DNA from: CAZOWL01 sp964583605
Lineage (GTDB): Bacteria > Pseudomonadota > Gammaproteobacteria > Chromatiales > Chromatiaceae
Direction: 5' to 3'
DNA: 64,000 nt
NCBI GenBank assembly: GCA_964583605.1
Contig: CAZOWL010000001.1
Location: forward strand, 124,001 to 188,000
Of the stretch, positions 33,746 to 41,964 are shown piece by piece (the stretch's first letter is position 1; each line of letters opens with the position of its first letter). The position numbers were made by a program, and so were the translations under genes. Below the pieces are notes generated by a model. That model worked only from the letters and a program-made list of their open reading frames with translations, was not told where the DNA came from and made no database searches.

Positions 33746-34268
33746 CGCGAAACCTCCACGTGTTGATCCCTGCCCCTTGACCACGCCGCTCAAGTGTCAG
33801 GATTTTTTACAACTGCCGCCCATCGTCTCGGCAGCACCGCCGATCCGGTCCGCGACCCCGACTACGGCTCTTAAGAGGACTGGCATTGACTCCGCAATCA
33901 TCTGATCTGTAAAGATTATCCCCGCTTGTCGGGTGACGCCCGCACAGCCCCGTCGCGCGCGTCGGCCGTGGTCGAGCGCACCTGCTTGCCCTCGGCCAGG
34001 GACGCGGCCGCCGCTCTATCGCGCGCTCCCGGAGACGGAGAAGCCGGCCCCGAGCCGGATTTGGACTCGGGAGTGTCAGCTTTTTTTCCAGTTGGCGCCT
34101 GCTCATCGTTGATAATCGTTTCCGAGCCGGTTAACCGGGCTATAACGCGCTGATTCTTGGTACCAGAAGAAAATCTGGCACGGCGCATGCTGGCCCTTAG
34201 AGCGAGATCGGAGTTCTCACACGATCCAACCGCGTTCGACAACCCATAGTATTAGAGGAGAGATTGAC
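33746..34268. other. Regulatory region upstream of the PEP-CTERM gene
   Basis: No gene. Two related AGTGTCAG-plus-T-run motifs occur at 33793-33810 and 34072-34089. A perfect palindrome CCGGTTAACCGG lies near 34126-34137, followed by the sigma-54-type promoter. The two AGTGTCAG motifs lie about 380 and about 100 bases before that promoter, and the nearer distance is usual for an enhancer-binding regulator. Confidence 0.5.
34176..34191 (+). promoter_or_regulatory. Sigma-54 (-24/-12) promoter of the PEP-CTERM gene
   Basis: TGGCACGGCGCATGCT differs from the consensus TGGCACG-N4-TTGC(A/T) at one core position. The GG and GC doublets are separated by the required ten bases. The predicted transcript starts near 34203, giving a 5' leader of about 66 bases with GAGGAG before the ATG at 34269. 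Confidence 0.72.
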
Positions 34269-35135
34269 ATGAAACTTCAGCAAACGGCCCTCGCCATCGC
34301 CGTTGCGGCGATGGCGGGCGCGGCAGTCGCCCAGCCCACGATCACCTTCACGCTGCTCGAGGCGCGCTGGTCGAATGCGCAAGGCGGCAATGGGATCTCT
34401 TACCTGCCAGATTCTGATGCGCCTAGTACCGCTGGCGATTTCGTGACGTACCCAGGCGAGGCCGTGGTCCGTTGGGGCCTTCTCGGAAACACGGGTACAG
34501 GAGACCAGCAGTCCGGCTACCGCTTCGCGCCAGAAAACACCGATTTGGTCGTCGACCCAGAGGGTCTTCCGCCGGGTGTCACGCCGACGGTCTTCGGCAC
34601 CTTCACGCATGAGAACTTCCCGATCAATCGAGGCACCGGTATCTCGGCGGTGACCCTCGACCTCCTGGGGACAGTCGAGTACACGCCGGACACGGCCGGC
34701 TTCGACTCTGTGAATGCCCTGGCTCCGGTGGACGTCGTCTTCTCCTACCTCTTCTCTCACACCGAGACGCCAAACAGAGACACGCCTGAGGAGTGCGAGA
34801 ACCAGGAGCCCGGCGATCTCAACGACCCGCCCTGCGCGGACATCGTCACCGTCACCAGCGAGCCGACAACCGATGAGGCGGTGTTTAACGTCGGCACGAT
34901 CGACGGCCAGGCCGTCACCGATACGGTCGAACTGGTTTACAGCGCATTCAGCCAGAATCAGGACTTCAGCACGTCCTTCGATCCCTTCTTTTCCCAGGAA
35001 GGCCAGGAGAATTCCGCCTTCGTAGGGTTTAACTTCACCGTCGCAAGACAGGTCGAGCCAGCGCCTATCCCGGCCCCGCTCGCACTATTGAGCGCGGGTC
35101 TGTTAGGTCTGGCCTGGGCTCGCCGCCGGACATAG
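34269..35135 (+). CDS. THxN-family PEP-CTERM protein
   Basis: 288 residues. A signal peptide ends near 'AAVAQP' (about 22), and the secreted domain contains the motif THEN in 'FGTFTHENFPINRGTG', the hallmark of the THxN PEP-CTERM family. The C-terminus is a sorting signal: Pro-rich 'EPAPIPAP', a membrane helix 'LALLSAGLLGLAW' and Arg-rich end ARRRT. An exosortase should recognise and process it; the exosortase gene is not in the window, but an exosortase-associated acyltransferase is at 1.3-2.1 kb. Expression is probably sigma-54-dependent. Such proteins are thought to be exported with exopolysaccharide; the exact role is unknown. Confidence 0.85.
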   Translation: MKLQQTALAIAVAAMAGAAVAQPTITFTLLEARWSNAQGGNGISYLPDSDAPSTAGDFVTYPGEAVVRWGLLGNTGTGDQQSGYRFAPENTDLVVDPEGLPPGVTPTVFGTFTHENFPINRGTGISAVTLDLLGTVEYTPDTAGFDSVNALAPVDVVFSYLFSHTETPNRDTPEECENQEPGDLNDPPCADIVTVTSEPTTDEAVFNVGTIDGQAVTDTVELVYSAFSQNQDFSTSFDPFFSQEGQENSAFVGFNFTVARQVEPAPIPAPLALLSAGLLGLAWARRRT

Positions 35136-35146
35136 CCGTCATCCAC

Positions 35147-35216
35147 CCACGCGGACCGGCCCCTCCGAGCCGGCCCGCGTGGACCAAGCCGGGGGAGGGC
35201 AGCGTCTTCCCCCGGC
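35147..35216 (+). terminator. Two tandem hairpins after the PEP-CTERM gene
   Basis: CCACGCGGACCGGC pairs with GCCGGCCCGCGTGG (about 35147-35183, one internal mismatch). A second stem, CCGGGGGA with TCCCCCGG, follows at about 35189-35216. No T-run follows, so they may stabilise the mRNA end or terminate with help. Confidence 0.45.
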
Positions 35217-35598
35217 CTTCCGGACACAGCCTCACCCGACCGGATCGACATTCGCGGCCGCCCGAATTCACCCCCGCGACCCAAAACGATCCTCGTCGCA
35301 GCCTGCCAGCCCCCGCCCTCCGAGCCTTGTTTTCGACACCGGCGCATCTCCGACCGGTCAGTCCCGGTCCTGCTAACCTCAACAGATCTATTGAACCGCG
35401 ATGACTGCGGCGATGCCGGCCAGCGACTCCAGCGCCTGTCGCCGGCCGCATCCGGGAAGATCTGCCAACGGCACCATCGCCGACAGCCCGTCGCTTATCG
35501 GCCCGGGCGGTCGCTGTGGCGACCGCCCGGCACATCTCTCGCCGCTCAGGCCAGCTAGGCCCGCAGATCGGCCCCCTGATTCCGCTGGCGCAGAAGGC
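35217..35598. other. Gene-free stretch with a strong hairpin
   Basis: No supported gene. A 12-bp stem with a four-base loop (CGGGCGGTCGC TGTG GCGACCGCCCG) lies near 35503-35531, oriented so it could end transcription of the minus-strand DUF1451 gene; no T-run is seen. Confidence 0.4.
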
Positions 35599-36138
35599 TC
35601 ATGCGCCCTCCTCCCCAACCTCAGGCCGCCGCCGGAACAGGGTCCCACCGCAATCGGCACAGGGCGGGATCCGCCCGGCCTTGATGAGGTGCGTCTCGGC
35701 GCCGCACTGATCACAGATCAGGGTCCCGGGTCCGGTCACCTCGCCCGCCTGATACAGGCTCAGGAGGCGCGCGCTCTCGGCCCACTGCGCGAGGTTCAGA
35801 CTGGTCTGGTCGGCAACGCGCGCGAACATGTCGAGCATGCGCTGCTCCATCAGCTCCAGGTCGAAGCGCCACCAATCACGCAGGTCCTCGCCGGTCTCGG
35901 CGATGTAGTGCGCGGCATCCTTGATGTCCCGCTCGATGTACTCCGAGACCTTGTTGGCCTCCTCGCGGGTCAGCTCACCGAGCTCGACCATCTGGTCGCG
36001 CACCTTGCCGAGCATCTCGCGGAAACGCGGCGCGGACTCCTTCTGCGTCTGCTCGATCCAGTCGTGGGTGCGTTTGAGCATCTTCTCGTACGCGTCCACC
36101 AAGCGATCACCGGCATCGTGCTTATGGGATTCGGACAT
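35599..36138 (-). CDS. Zinc-ribbon protein of the DUF1451 family
   Basis: ATG 36138 with GAGGAGG upstream gives 179 residues. An N-terminal helical region (about 1-130, charged, coiled-coil-like) is followed by a zinc ribbon with two Cys pairs, 'LICDQCGAETHL' and 'PPCADCGGTLFRR'. Family members are small cytoplasmic proteins of unknown function. No operon partner is adjacent. Confidence 0.85.
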   Translation of the reverse strand: MSESHKHDAGDRLVDAYEKMLKRTHDWIEQTQKESAPRFREMLGKVRDQMVELGELTREEANKVSEYIERDIKDAAHYIAETGEDLRDWWRFDLELMEQRMLDMFARVADQTSLNLAQWAESARLLSLYQAGEVTGPGTLICDQCGAETHLIKAGRIPPCADCGGTLFRRRPEVGEEGA

Positions 36139-36676
36139 TTTGGCCTCCTCTGTTCGACGGCTCGACCCCGTCCAGATACATCGAAGATTCGAGCATAACC
36201 TCAGCAAACCAAGAGGCAGAACGAGCGCAACGAGGCCCGCTCGCCCCGCTGGCGGATCAGTCGAGGCGCCCCTTGATCCACCCTTCTATGAGGCGCTTCT
36301 TCGTCCACCCTACCGTGAGCACACAGCGTAGAGTACGCATCGCGTACCCTCCAACGCCAACATTCATCTTGCGTAGTGCCCCAGCCGCCGCCTGATCCTT
36401 ATTATGAAGCTCGCGCACCACGTTCGCTCCCTCGTCCTCTTGGAGAGGGTAGGGGTGAGGGCCTCACATCTCGCCCATGGTCCCCTAGGAGCGATCTCGG
36501 GCAAGCGCCCCCAGTTAAAGTGTGCGCCAAGCGAGCGGAATCGCAACCTCGTCCCGATAGGCGGCCCGCGCCGGCCGCCCCGACCACCAACGCTTCGCGG
36601 CCTGCCTGCGCTACAATCCGCACCCGGCGAAGCACGAGACTCGCCGGCACAGCGCATCCCATCGGATAATGGGCGC
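36139..36676. other. Gene-free stretch with a dispersed repeat
   Basis: Holds the fourth repeat copy (about 36399-36482). The remaining sequence shows no supported gene; the in-frame extension of the nitroreductase upstream of 36677 runs through the repeat and is not protein-like. Confidence 0.5.
36399..36482 (+). repeat. Dispersed repeat, copy 4 (shorter)
   Basis: Starts 'tattatgaagctcgcgcacc', continues 'cgttcgctccctcgtcctct' and 'ggtaggggtgagg', and ends near 'cgcccatggtcccc'. The central third of the longer copies is missing or diverged. Confidence 0.6.
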
Positions 36677-37735
36677 ATGAGGATCATCACCGCACGAGAC
36701 TACGACGCGGCCGCGCGTGCGATCCGCCGGGTCGAGCCAGGGCCCCGGCGCAGCACCTTGGATACGCATAATCTCATCCGGCTCGCCACGCTGGCGGCAT
36801 CGAGCCACAACTCGCAGCCGTGGCGGTTCCGCATCGCGCGGGACCGGATCACGATCCTGCCCGATTATGCGCGCCGTTGCCGGGTCGTCGACCCGCAAGA
36901 CAGCCATCTCTTCAAGAGCCTCGGCTGCGCCGCGGAGAACCTGGCGCTGGCCGCCGCCGCGCAGGGCTTCGATACCGATGTCAGCTACAATCCCACCGTC
37001 GATGGCGTCGTGATCGAGCTCGAACGCTCGGCCTGGGCCAGGCCGAGCGAGCTGGCGACCGCGATCACGCACCGCCAATGCGTGAGACGGCCCTACGACG
37101 GCCGCCCGCTCGGCCGCGCCGAGCTCGCCAAGCTGACCGGCATCGGCCGCGGCAGCCGTGCCGAGACCATGATCCTGGTATCGGACGCCGCCAAGGCCTC
37201 GGTGATCGAGCTCGTCACGCAGGGCAATTCCTTGCAGTTGACCGATCGGGCCCATCGCCGCGAGCTCGTCTCCTGGATCCGCTTCAATAACCGCCAGGCC
37301 CTGCGCCGCGGCGATGGCCTGTCCTCGCGAGCCAACCGCCGCCCACCTCTGCCGGCCTGGCTCGGCTGGGCGCTGGCCAAGCCACTGCTCGACCCCGAGG
37401 CACAATCGGCGCGCGACGCCAAGCAGATCCGCAGCTCGGCCGGACTGGCCGTCTTCATTGCAGCCGACGACGACAAGGCGGCCTGGGTCGACGTCGGTCG
37501 CGCCTACCAGCGTTTTGCGCTGCAGGCGACGGCGCTGGACATCCGCACGGCCTTGCTCAATCAGCCGATCGAGGCACGCCCCCTGCTCCCGCAGTTCGAG
37601 GATTGGCTCCAGCTCAAGGGCGAGCGGGCAATGCTGATGGCGCGCTTCGGCCACGGTCCCAAGGCCCCCTTCAGCCTCCGCCGGCCGGTCGAAGACGTCA
37701 TCGTCCAGGACGATCGCGGGTCGCAACGTGGCTGA
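36677..37735 (+). CDS. Nitroreductase-family (Acg-like) flavoprotein
   Basis: ATG 36677 gives 352 residues. 'LIRLATLAASSHNSQPWRFR' is the FMN-binding N-terminal block of nitroreductases, and 'ITHRQCVRRPYDGRPL' follows the pattern of the longer Acg-like branch. The C-terminal half has 'AGLAVFIAADDDKAAWVDVG', the second flavin-binding region. It probably reduces a nitro- or quinone-type compound or stores FMN. The apbE gene overlaps its last codons, which fits flavin chemistry. Confidence 0.8.
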   Translation: MRIITARDYDAAARAIRRVEPGPRRSTLDTHNLIRLATLAASSHNSQPWRFRIARDRITILPDYARRCRVVDPQDSHLFKSLGCAAENLALAAAAQGFDTDVSYNPTVDGVVIELERSAWARPSELATAITHRQCVRRPYDGRPLGRAELAKLTGIGRGSRAETMILVSDAAKASVIELVTQGNSLQLTDRAHRRELVSWIRFNNRQALRRGDGLSSRANRRPPLPAWLGWALAKPLLDPEAQSARDAKQIRSSAGLAVFIAADDDKAAWVDVGRAYQRFALQATALDIRTALLNQPIEARPLLPQFEDWLQLKGERAMLMARFGHGPKAPFSLRRPVEDVIVQDDRGSQRG

Positions 37736-38813
37736 TTCGTTGCCAATGCCGCGGTCACGCGTGCGCTCGGCCACGGGCCTGCTTGAGGCACTCCGATGCG
37801 TGAGGTGTGCCGTGCCACTGCTGCTCGTCCTCGGCCTCGCCGGATGCGGTGAGCCGGGCGACAAGGCGCTCGAGATCAGCGGCCCGACGATGGGCACCTA
37901 CTATTCGGTGAAGGTCGCGCGCCCCCCGGCTGGACTCACGACCGAGACGCTACAGGCCGGTGTCGAAGAGGTGCTAGACGGCGTCATCGCTGAGATCTCG
38001 ACGTACGAGCCCACCTCGGAGCTCTCCCGCCTCAATCTCAACCCTGCGACCGACTGGGTGGGGATCTCAGCCGGACTGCACCGGATCATCGAGCAGGGCC
38101 AGCGCATCAGCGCGCTGAGCGGTGGCGCCTTCGACATCACCGTCGGCCCACTGGTCAACTTGTGGGGCTTCGGCCCGGACCCGCGCCCCGGAGACTTGCC
38201 GGGTGATGCGGCGATCGCCGCCGCACGCGCGCGGGTCGGCTACGAAAAGCTTCATCTGCGCGACGGGCCGCCGCCGCAGCTCAAGAAGCAGCGCGGCGAC
38301 CTCTACATCGACCTCTCGGCCCTCGGCGAGGGCTATGGCGCTGCGGCGATCGCCCGTTACCTTGAGCGCCGCGAGATCGCCAACTATCTCGTCGCCATCG
38401 CTGGGGCCATCCGCGTCAAGGGGCGCAACGCCGATGGGGCGCCGTGGGCGATCGCGATCGAGGAGCCGACGCCGGGCCGGCGGACCGTCCATCGGATCAT
38501 CCGGATGAGTGACGGCGGCCTCGCGACCTCAGGCGATTACCGCAACTTCTTCGAGCATGACGGCCAGCGTTTCTCCCACGCCATCGACCCCAAGAGCGGA
38601 CGGCCGGTGACCCACCGCCTCGCCTCGGTCACCGTGATCGATCCAGATGTGATGCGCGCCGACGGCCTCGCGACGGCCCTGATGGTGATGGGCGAGGACG
38701 CCGGGCCGGCCCTGGCCGAGACCGAAGGGATTCCGGCCTACTTCATCGTCCGCGAGGAGGCCGGGCTGCGCGTCAGGATGACGACCCCCTTCCGCCGCTA
38801 TCTGGCCGAGTAG
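37728..38813 (+). CDS. apbE: FAD:protein FMN transferase ApbE
   Basis: 361 residues from ATG 37728; later in-frame starts (GTG 37800) would leave a shorter leader. A lipoprotein signal with lipobox LAGC is near residues 38-41. Motifs are 'SGPTMGTYYSVKV', 'GGAFDITVGPLVNLWGFGP', 'YIDLSALGEGYGAAAIARYL', 'YLVAIAGAIRVKG' and 'DVMRADGLATALMVMG'. The usual Gly-Gly in the flavin-binding loop is Ala-Gly here. ApbE transfers FMN to Thr/Ser of Nqr/Rnf-type subunits in the periplasm. Overlaps the nitroreductase gene by eight bases. Confidence 0.92.
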   Translation: MADSLPMPRSRVRSATGLLEALRCVRCAVPLLLVLGLAGCGEPGDKALEISGPTMGTYYSVKVARPPAGLTTETLQAGVEEVLDGVIAEISTYEPTSELSRLNLNPATDWVGISAGLHRIIEQGQRISALSGGAFDITVGPLVNLWGFGPDPRPGDLPGDAAIAAARARVGYEKLHLRDGPPPQLKKQRGDLYIDLSALGEGYGAAAIARYLERREIANYLVAIAGAIRVKGRNADGAPWAIAIEEPTPGRRTVHRIIRMSDGGLATSGDYRNFFEHDGQRFSHAIDPKSGRPVTHRLASVTVIDPDVMRADGLATALMVMGEDAGPALAETEGIPAYFIVREEAGLRVRMTTPFRRYLAE

Positions 38814-38922
38814 CTGGATTCCGCGGCACGCGCCGCCCAGGGCCTGGACCCTCAACGCACTGCCGACTATGCTCGGGGCCCAACACCGGGCCTGACACGC
38901 CCCATTTCGAGACCCGACCTTG

Positions 38923-39927
38923 ATGCCCAAGAACCCATCTCTACCGCGCCGCGCCCCGAAGCTTGGTGGTTCACGCGCGTCGCCCCCCCGACCTTTGCCT
39001 GCCCCCACGGCTGGCGTCCGGCTGCAGAAGGTGCTGGCCGATCTCGGCCTCGGCTCACGACGCACGATCGAGGGCTGGATCGCCGAAGGCCGTGTGCGGG
39101 TCAACGGCCACCCGGCGAAGCTCGGCGACCGGGTGACCCACTCGGACCGCATCCGCGTCGACGGCCGGGAGATCAAGCCGCTCCGCAGCGTGGCGACCGC
39201 CGCCATCCGCCATCAGGTGATTGCGTACAACAAGCCCGACGGCGAGATCGTCACGCGCCGTGACCCCGATGAGCGCCCGACCGTCTTCCGCCGCCTGCCA
39301 CGACCCAGGGACGGCCGCTGGATCGCCATCGGCCGTCTCGATCTCAACACGTCCGGACTCATCCTGTTTACGACCAACGGCGAGCTGGCCAATCGGCTGA
39401 TGCATCCCTCGCGCGAGATCGAGCGGGAGTATGCCGTGCGGATCCTGGGTCCGGTCGCCCCCGACGTGCTCGAGCGACTGGCCGAGGGCGTGACGCTCGA
39501 CGACGGTCCGGCCCGCTTCGACTCGATACGAGAGGCAGGCGGCCAGGGCGCCAATCGTTGGTTCCACGTCGTGCTTCACGAGGGGCGCCACCGCGAGGTG
39601 CGCCGCCTGTGGGAGGCCGTCGGGTGTCGGGTCAGCCGGCTGATCCGGGTGCGCTACGGCAATGTCACGCTCGGGCCGCGTCTGTTCACGGGGCACTGGC
39701 GCGCACTCGATGACACCGAGCTCAACGCCCTGATGGCCCTGGCCGGGCTCGCCCCGCCGCGGCGCCGCACGCTGCGTCCCCGCCCTCTCCCTGGATCGCG
39801 CTCGGGCGCGGCTGCGAGCCGCGCCGAACAGCCGACAAGGCGCTCAGCGCAGGCCTCGGCAGGGCACAGCGTACCGAAGCGGCGCCCGCGATTGGGCATT
39901 GCGAAAACGGCTAAGCGGCCAAAATAG
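38923..39927 (+). CDS. rluB: 23S rRNA pseudouridine synthase RluB
   Basis: 334 residues. An S4 RNA-binding domain (about 28-85: RLQKVLADLGLGSRRTIEGW) precedes the catalytic domain with Asp in 'IGRLDLNTSGLILFTTNGE' and 'VVLHEGRHREVRRLW'. The C-terminus is a long basic tail. It modifies U2605 (E. coli numbering) in 23S rRNA. TTG 38920 directly before ATG 38923 is in frame; ATG is preferred. Confidence 0.9.
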   Translation: MPKNPSLPRRAPKLGGSRASPPRPLPAPTAGVRLQKVLADLGLGSRRTIEGWIAEGRVRVNGHPAKLGDRVTHSDRIRVDGREIKPLRSVATAAIRHQVIAYNKPDGEIVTRRDPDERPTVFRRLPRPRDGRWIAIGRLDLNTSGLILFTTNGELANRLMHPSREIEREYAVRILGPVAPDVLERLAEGVTLDDGPARFDSIREAGGQGANRWFHVVLHEGRHREVRRLWEAVGCRVSRLIRVRYGNVTLGPRLFTGHWRALDDTELNALMALAGLAPPRRRTLRPRPLPGSRSGAAASRAEQPTRRSAQASAGHSVPKRRPRLGIAKTAKRPK

Positions 39928-39965
39928 ACTGGCATGGTCAAGATCTCAAACGGGCCGCGGTTGTG

Positions 39966-40760
39966 ATGAGCCTCGACATGCTGACGGGACTCGTCGTCCT
40001 CGCCGTGCTGTTCGCGGTGGAAGGTGCGATGCCTTTCTACGAGGACCGCCGCGGGCGCGTTCGCCACGGTCTACGCAATCTGGCGCTGGCGCTCGCCAGC
40101 GGCGCGGTCGGTGCCGCGCTCGCGCCGCTCCTGTTGCTCGCAACCGAGCTGGCCGCCGGGCATCGCTGGGGCCTGAGCCACTGGTTGGGTCTCGACCCGC
40201 TCTCCACGGTTGTGGTCACACTCGTACTGTTCGACCTGTGGATGTACGCCTGGCACCGGGCCAACCATGAGATCCCGTTCCTGTGGCGCTTCCACCGCGT
40301 GCATCACACGGACCCCGAGATGGACAGCACGACCGCGCTGCGTTTCCATCCGATCGAGATCCTGCTGTCGAGCCTGGCAAATCTCCCCGTCCTGGTCCTG
40401 CTCGGCATGAGCTTCGAGGCGTTCGTGCTCTACAAGGCGTTGATGGTCGCCGTGATCCTGTTCCACCATAGCAACGTCGCGGTCTCCGACGGCATCGATC
40501 AGGGCCTGCGCAGGGCCATCGTGCCCCCGTCGATGCACCGCGTACACCACTCGGTGATCGAGGGCGAGCGGAACACCAACTACGGTACCATCTTCTCGTT
40601 CTGGGACCGCCTGTTCGGCACCTTCCGGCTGACCGACGATGCGCACGCGATCCGCTTCGGCACCGGTCAATTCGACGGCCCCGATTGGCGGCGGCCAACA
40701 CGCCTGCTGATGCTCCCTTTCGTTCACAGCCCGGAGCCAGCCTCGGTCCGTGCGAGGTGA
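39966..40760 (+). CDS. Sterol desaturase/fatty acid hydroxylase family membrane protein
   Basis: 264 residues with about four membrane segments. The di-iron His boxes are complete: 'WHRANHE', 'WRFHRVHHTDPEMDSTTALRFHPIE', 'HHSNV' and 'MHRVHHS'. It oxidises a membrane lipid. GTG 39963 just upstream is an alternative start. The fold-back element lies downstream. Confidence 0.88.
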   Translation: MSLDMLTGLVVLAVLFAVEGAMPFYEDRRGRVRHGLRNLALALASGAVGAALAPLLLLATELAAGHRWGLSHWLGLDPLSTVVVTLVLFDLWMYAWHRANHEIPFLWRFHRVHHTDPEMDSTTALRFHPIEILLSSLANLPVLVLLGMSFEAFVLYKALMVAVILFHHSNVAVSDGIDQGLRRAIVPPSMHRVHHSVIEGERNTNYGTIFSFWDRLFGTFRLTDDAHAIRFGTGQFDGPDWRRPTRLLMLPFVHSPEPASVRAR

Positions 40761-40823
40761 ACGGGCGGATGAGCACGGCTGCCATCGGCTACACCGACGG
40801 CGCGAGGAGCTGATGCCGCCATG

Positions 40824-41071
40824 AGTACCCTGTTTCACCTTATCTTGCATGCTCAGAGCCGGGCCCCGGCGGCGAGGCTAGGCACAGCCCGCCGGGAATA
40901 GCCAGCCCTATTGCCAAGGGCTGTAACGACGCCTCGCCGCCGGGGCGCGAAGGGGCCATCTGCAGCGTTGCGCGGGCTTGAAATCGGGCCCGCTATTCCT
41001 GCGCCCGCGCGCCTTGCATCTGACCCCTTCGCGCCCCGCTGAGAACGCAAGATAAGGTGAAACAGGGTACT
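40824..41071. mobile_element. 248-bp nested fold-back element with 25-bp perfect terminal inverted repeats
   Basis: The first 25 bases (from agtaccctgtttcacc, 40824-40848) are the exact reverse complement of the last 25 (41047-41071). Inside are GCCCCGGCGGCGAGGC (40863-40878) with its exact complement at 40931-40946, and CGGGGCGCGAAGGGG (40941-40955) with its exact complement at 41024-41038. The second and third arms overlap at 40941-40946, so two structures compete. No coding sequence is present. It resembles a MITE or a large structured RNA. It sits directly upstream of a lipoprotein gene. Confidence 0.8.
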
Positions 41072-41095
41072 AGGCTTTCCCGGCTGGGATCCGGC

Positions 41096-41920
41096 ATGCA
41101 TTGGGCTGCGATAGGTCTGGCCATGACGCTGGCCCTCCCGGCCTGCACAGGCGTGCTGCGTCATCAGATCGAGCCCGGCCAACCTACTACCCAGCTGGCC
41201 ATCGCCAACAGTGGAGGGCCGAGCTCATCAGCACTTATCAGGCTCGGCGAGATCCGAGGGACTCGCGGTTGCCGCCTGCAGTACCTCCTCTATGCCCCGA
41301 CCGCGAAGGCAAATGCAGCCGATCCGCTCGTTGTGCTCGGCCACGGATTCTTGCGCAGCTTCGAGCACATGGACCAGCACGCCCGGAGCCTGGCCGCCGC
41401 GGGCTACCGCGTCGCCTCGGTCAGATTCTGCAACTCCAGCATCTGGGACGGTCGTCACCAGGCGAACGGGCACGATATGGTCGCCATCGCCGACGCCCTC
41501 GGGGCGCAGCGCGTGGCCTACGTCGGCTTCTCGGCCGGCGGGCTCGCAGCCCTGATCGCCGCTCGAGAAGACCCAAGGGCACTCGGCGTCGTCGCACTCG
41601 ACCTCGTCGACCGCAACGGCATTGGCCTCACCGCGGCGCGGGAGCTCGACCGACCTCTGATCGGCCTGGTCGGCCCGCCCTCGGAGTGCAACGCCGGAAG
41701 CAACGGGCTCCCAGTCCTCGCCGCCAACCGGCATTCACAGATCCATCGTTTCCCCGAGGCCAGCCACTGCGACTTCGAGGCCCCAACCGATTGGCTCTGC
41801 CGGCGCATCTGCGGCGAGCGCCCCGGGAGCGCACAGCGCCGCCGTCAAATACTTCAAGCCACGACGACGGCCGTTGCCTCCCTATGTCCGGCCAGAGACC
41901 AAAACGGAGCCAGGCGGTAA
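41096..41920 (+). CDS. Lipoprotein-like alpha/beta hydrolase
   Basis: ATG 41096 gives 274 residues. The N-terminus (MHWAAIGLAMTLALPACTG) looks like a lipoprotein signal with Cys in the lipobox position. The alpha/beta hydrolase core has 'VVLGHGFLRSFEHMDQHA' (oxyanion region), the nucleophile elbow GFSAGG near residue 150, and 'FPEASHCDFE' with the catalytic His. It resembles chlorophyllase/dienelactone-type hydrolases; substrate unknown. A GTG inside the right end of the fold-back element is also in frame and would add 13 residues. Confidence 0.78.
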   Translation: MHWAAIGLAMTLALPACTGVLRHQIEPGQPTTQLAIANSGGPSSSALIRLGEIRGTRGCRLQYLLYAPTAKANAADPLVVLGHGFLRSFEHMDQHARSLAAAGYRVASVRFCNSSIWDGRHQANGHDMVAIADALGAQRVAYVGFSAGGLAALIAAREDPRALGVVALDLVDRNGIGLTAARELDRPLIGLVGPPSECNAGSNGLPVLAANRHSQIHRFPEASHCDFEAPTDWLCRRICGERPGSAQRRRQILQATTTAVASLCPARDQNGARR

Positions 41921-41964
41921 GACACAACTCGCCCTCCACCGCCGCGGAGCCTCTCGGACCGGTT

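Noticed and set aside
33881..33896. Third sigma-54-like site (TGGCATTGACTCCGCA)
   Set aside because: Spacing is right but three core mismatches make it weak, and a better site is nearer the gene.
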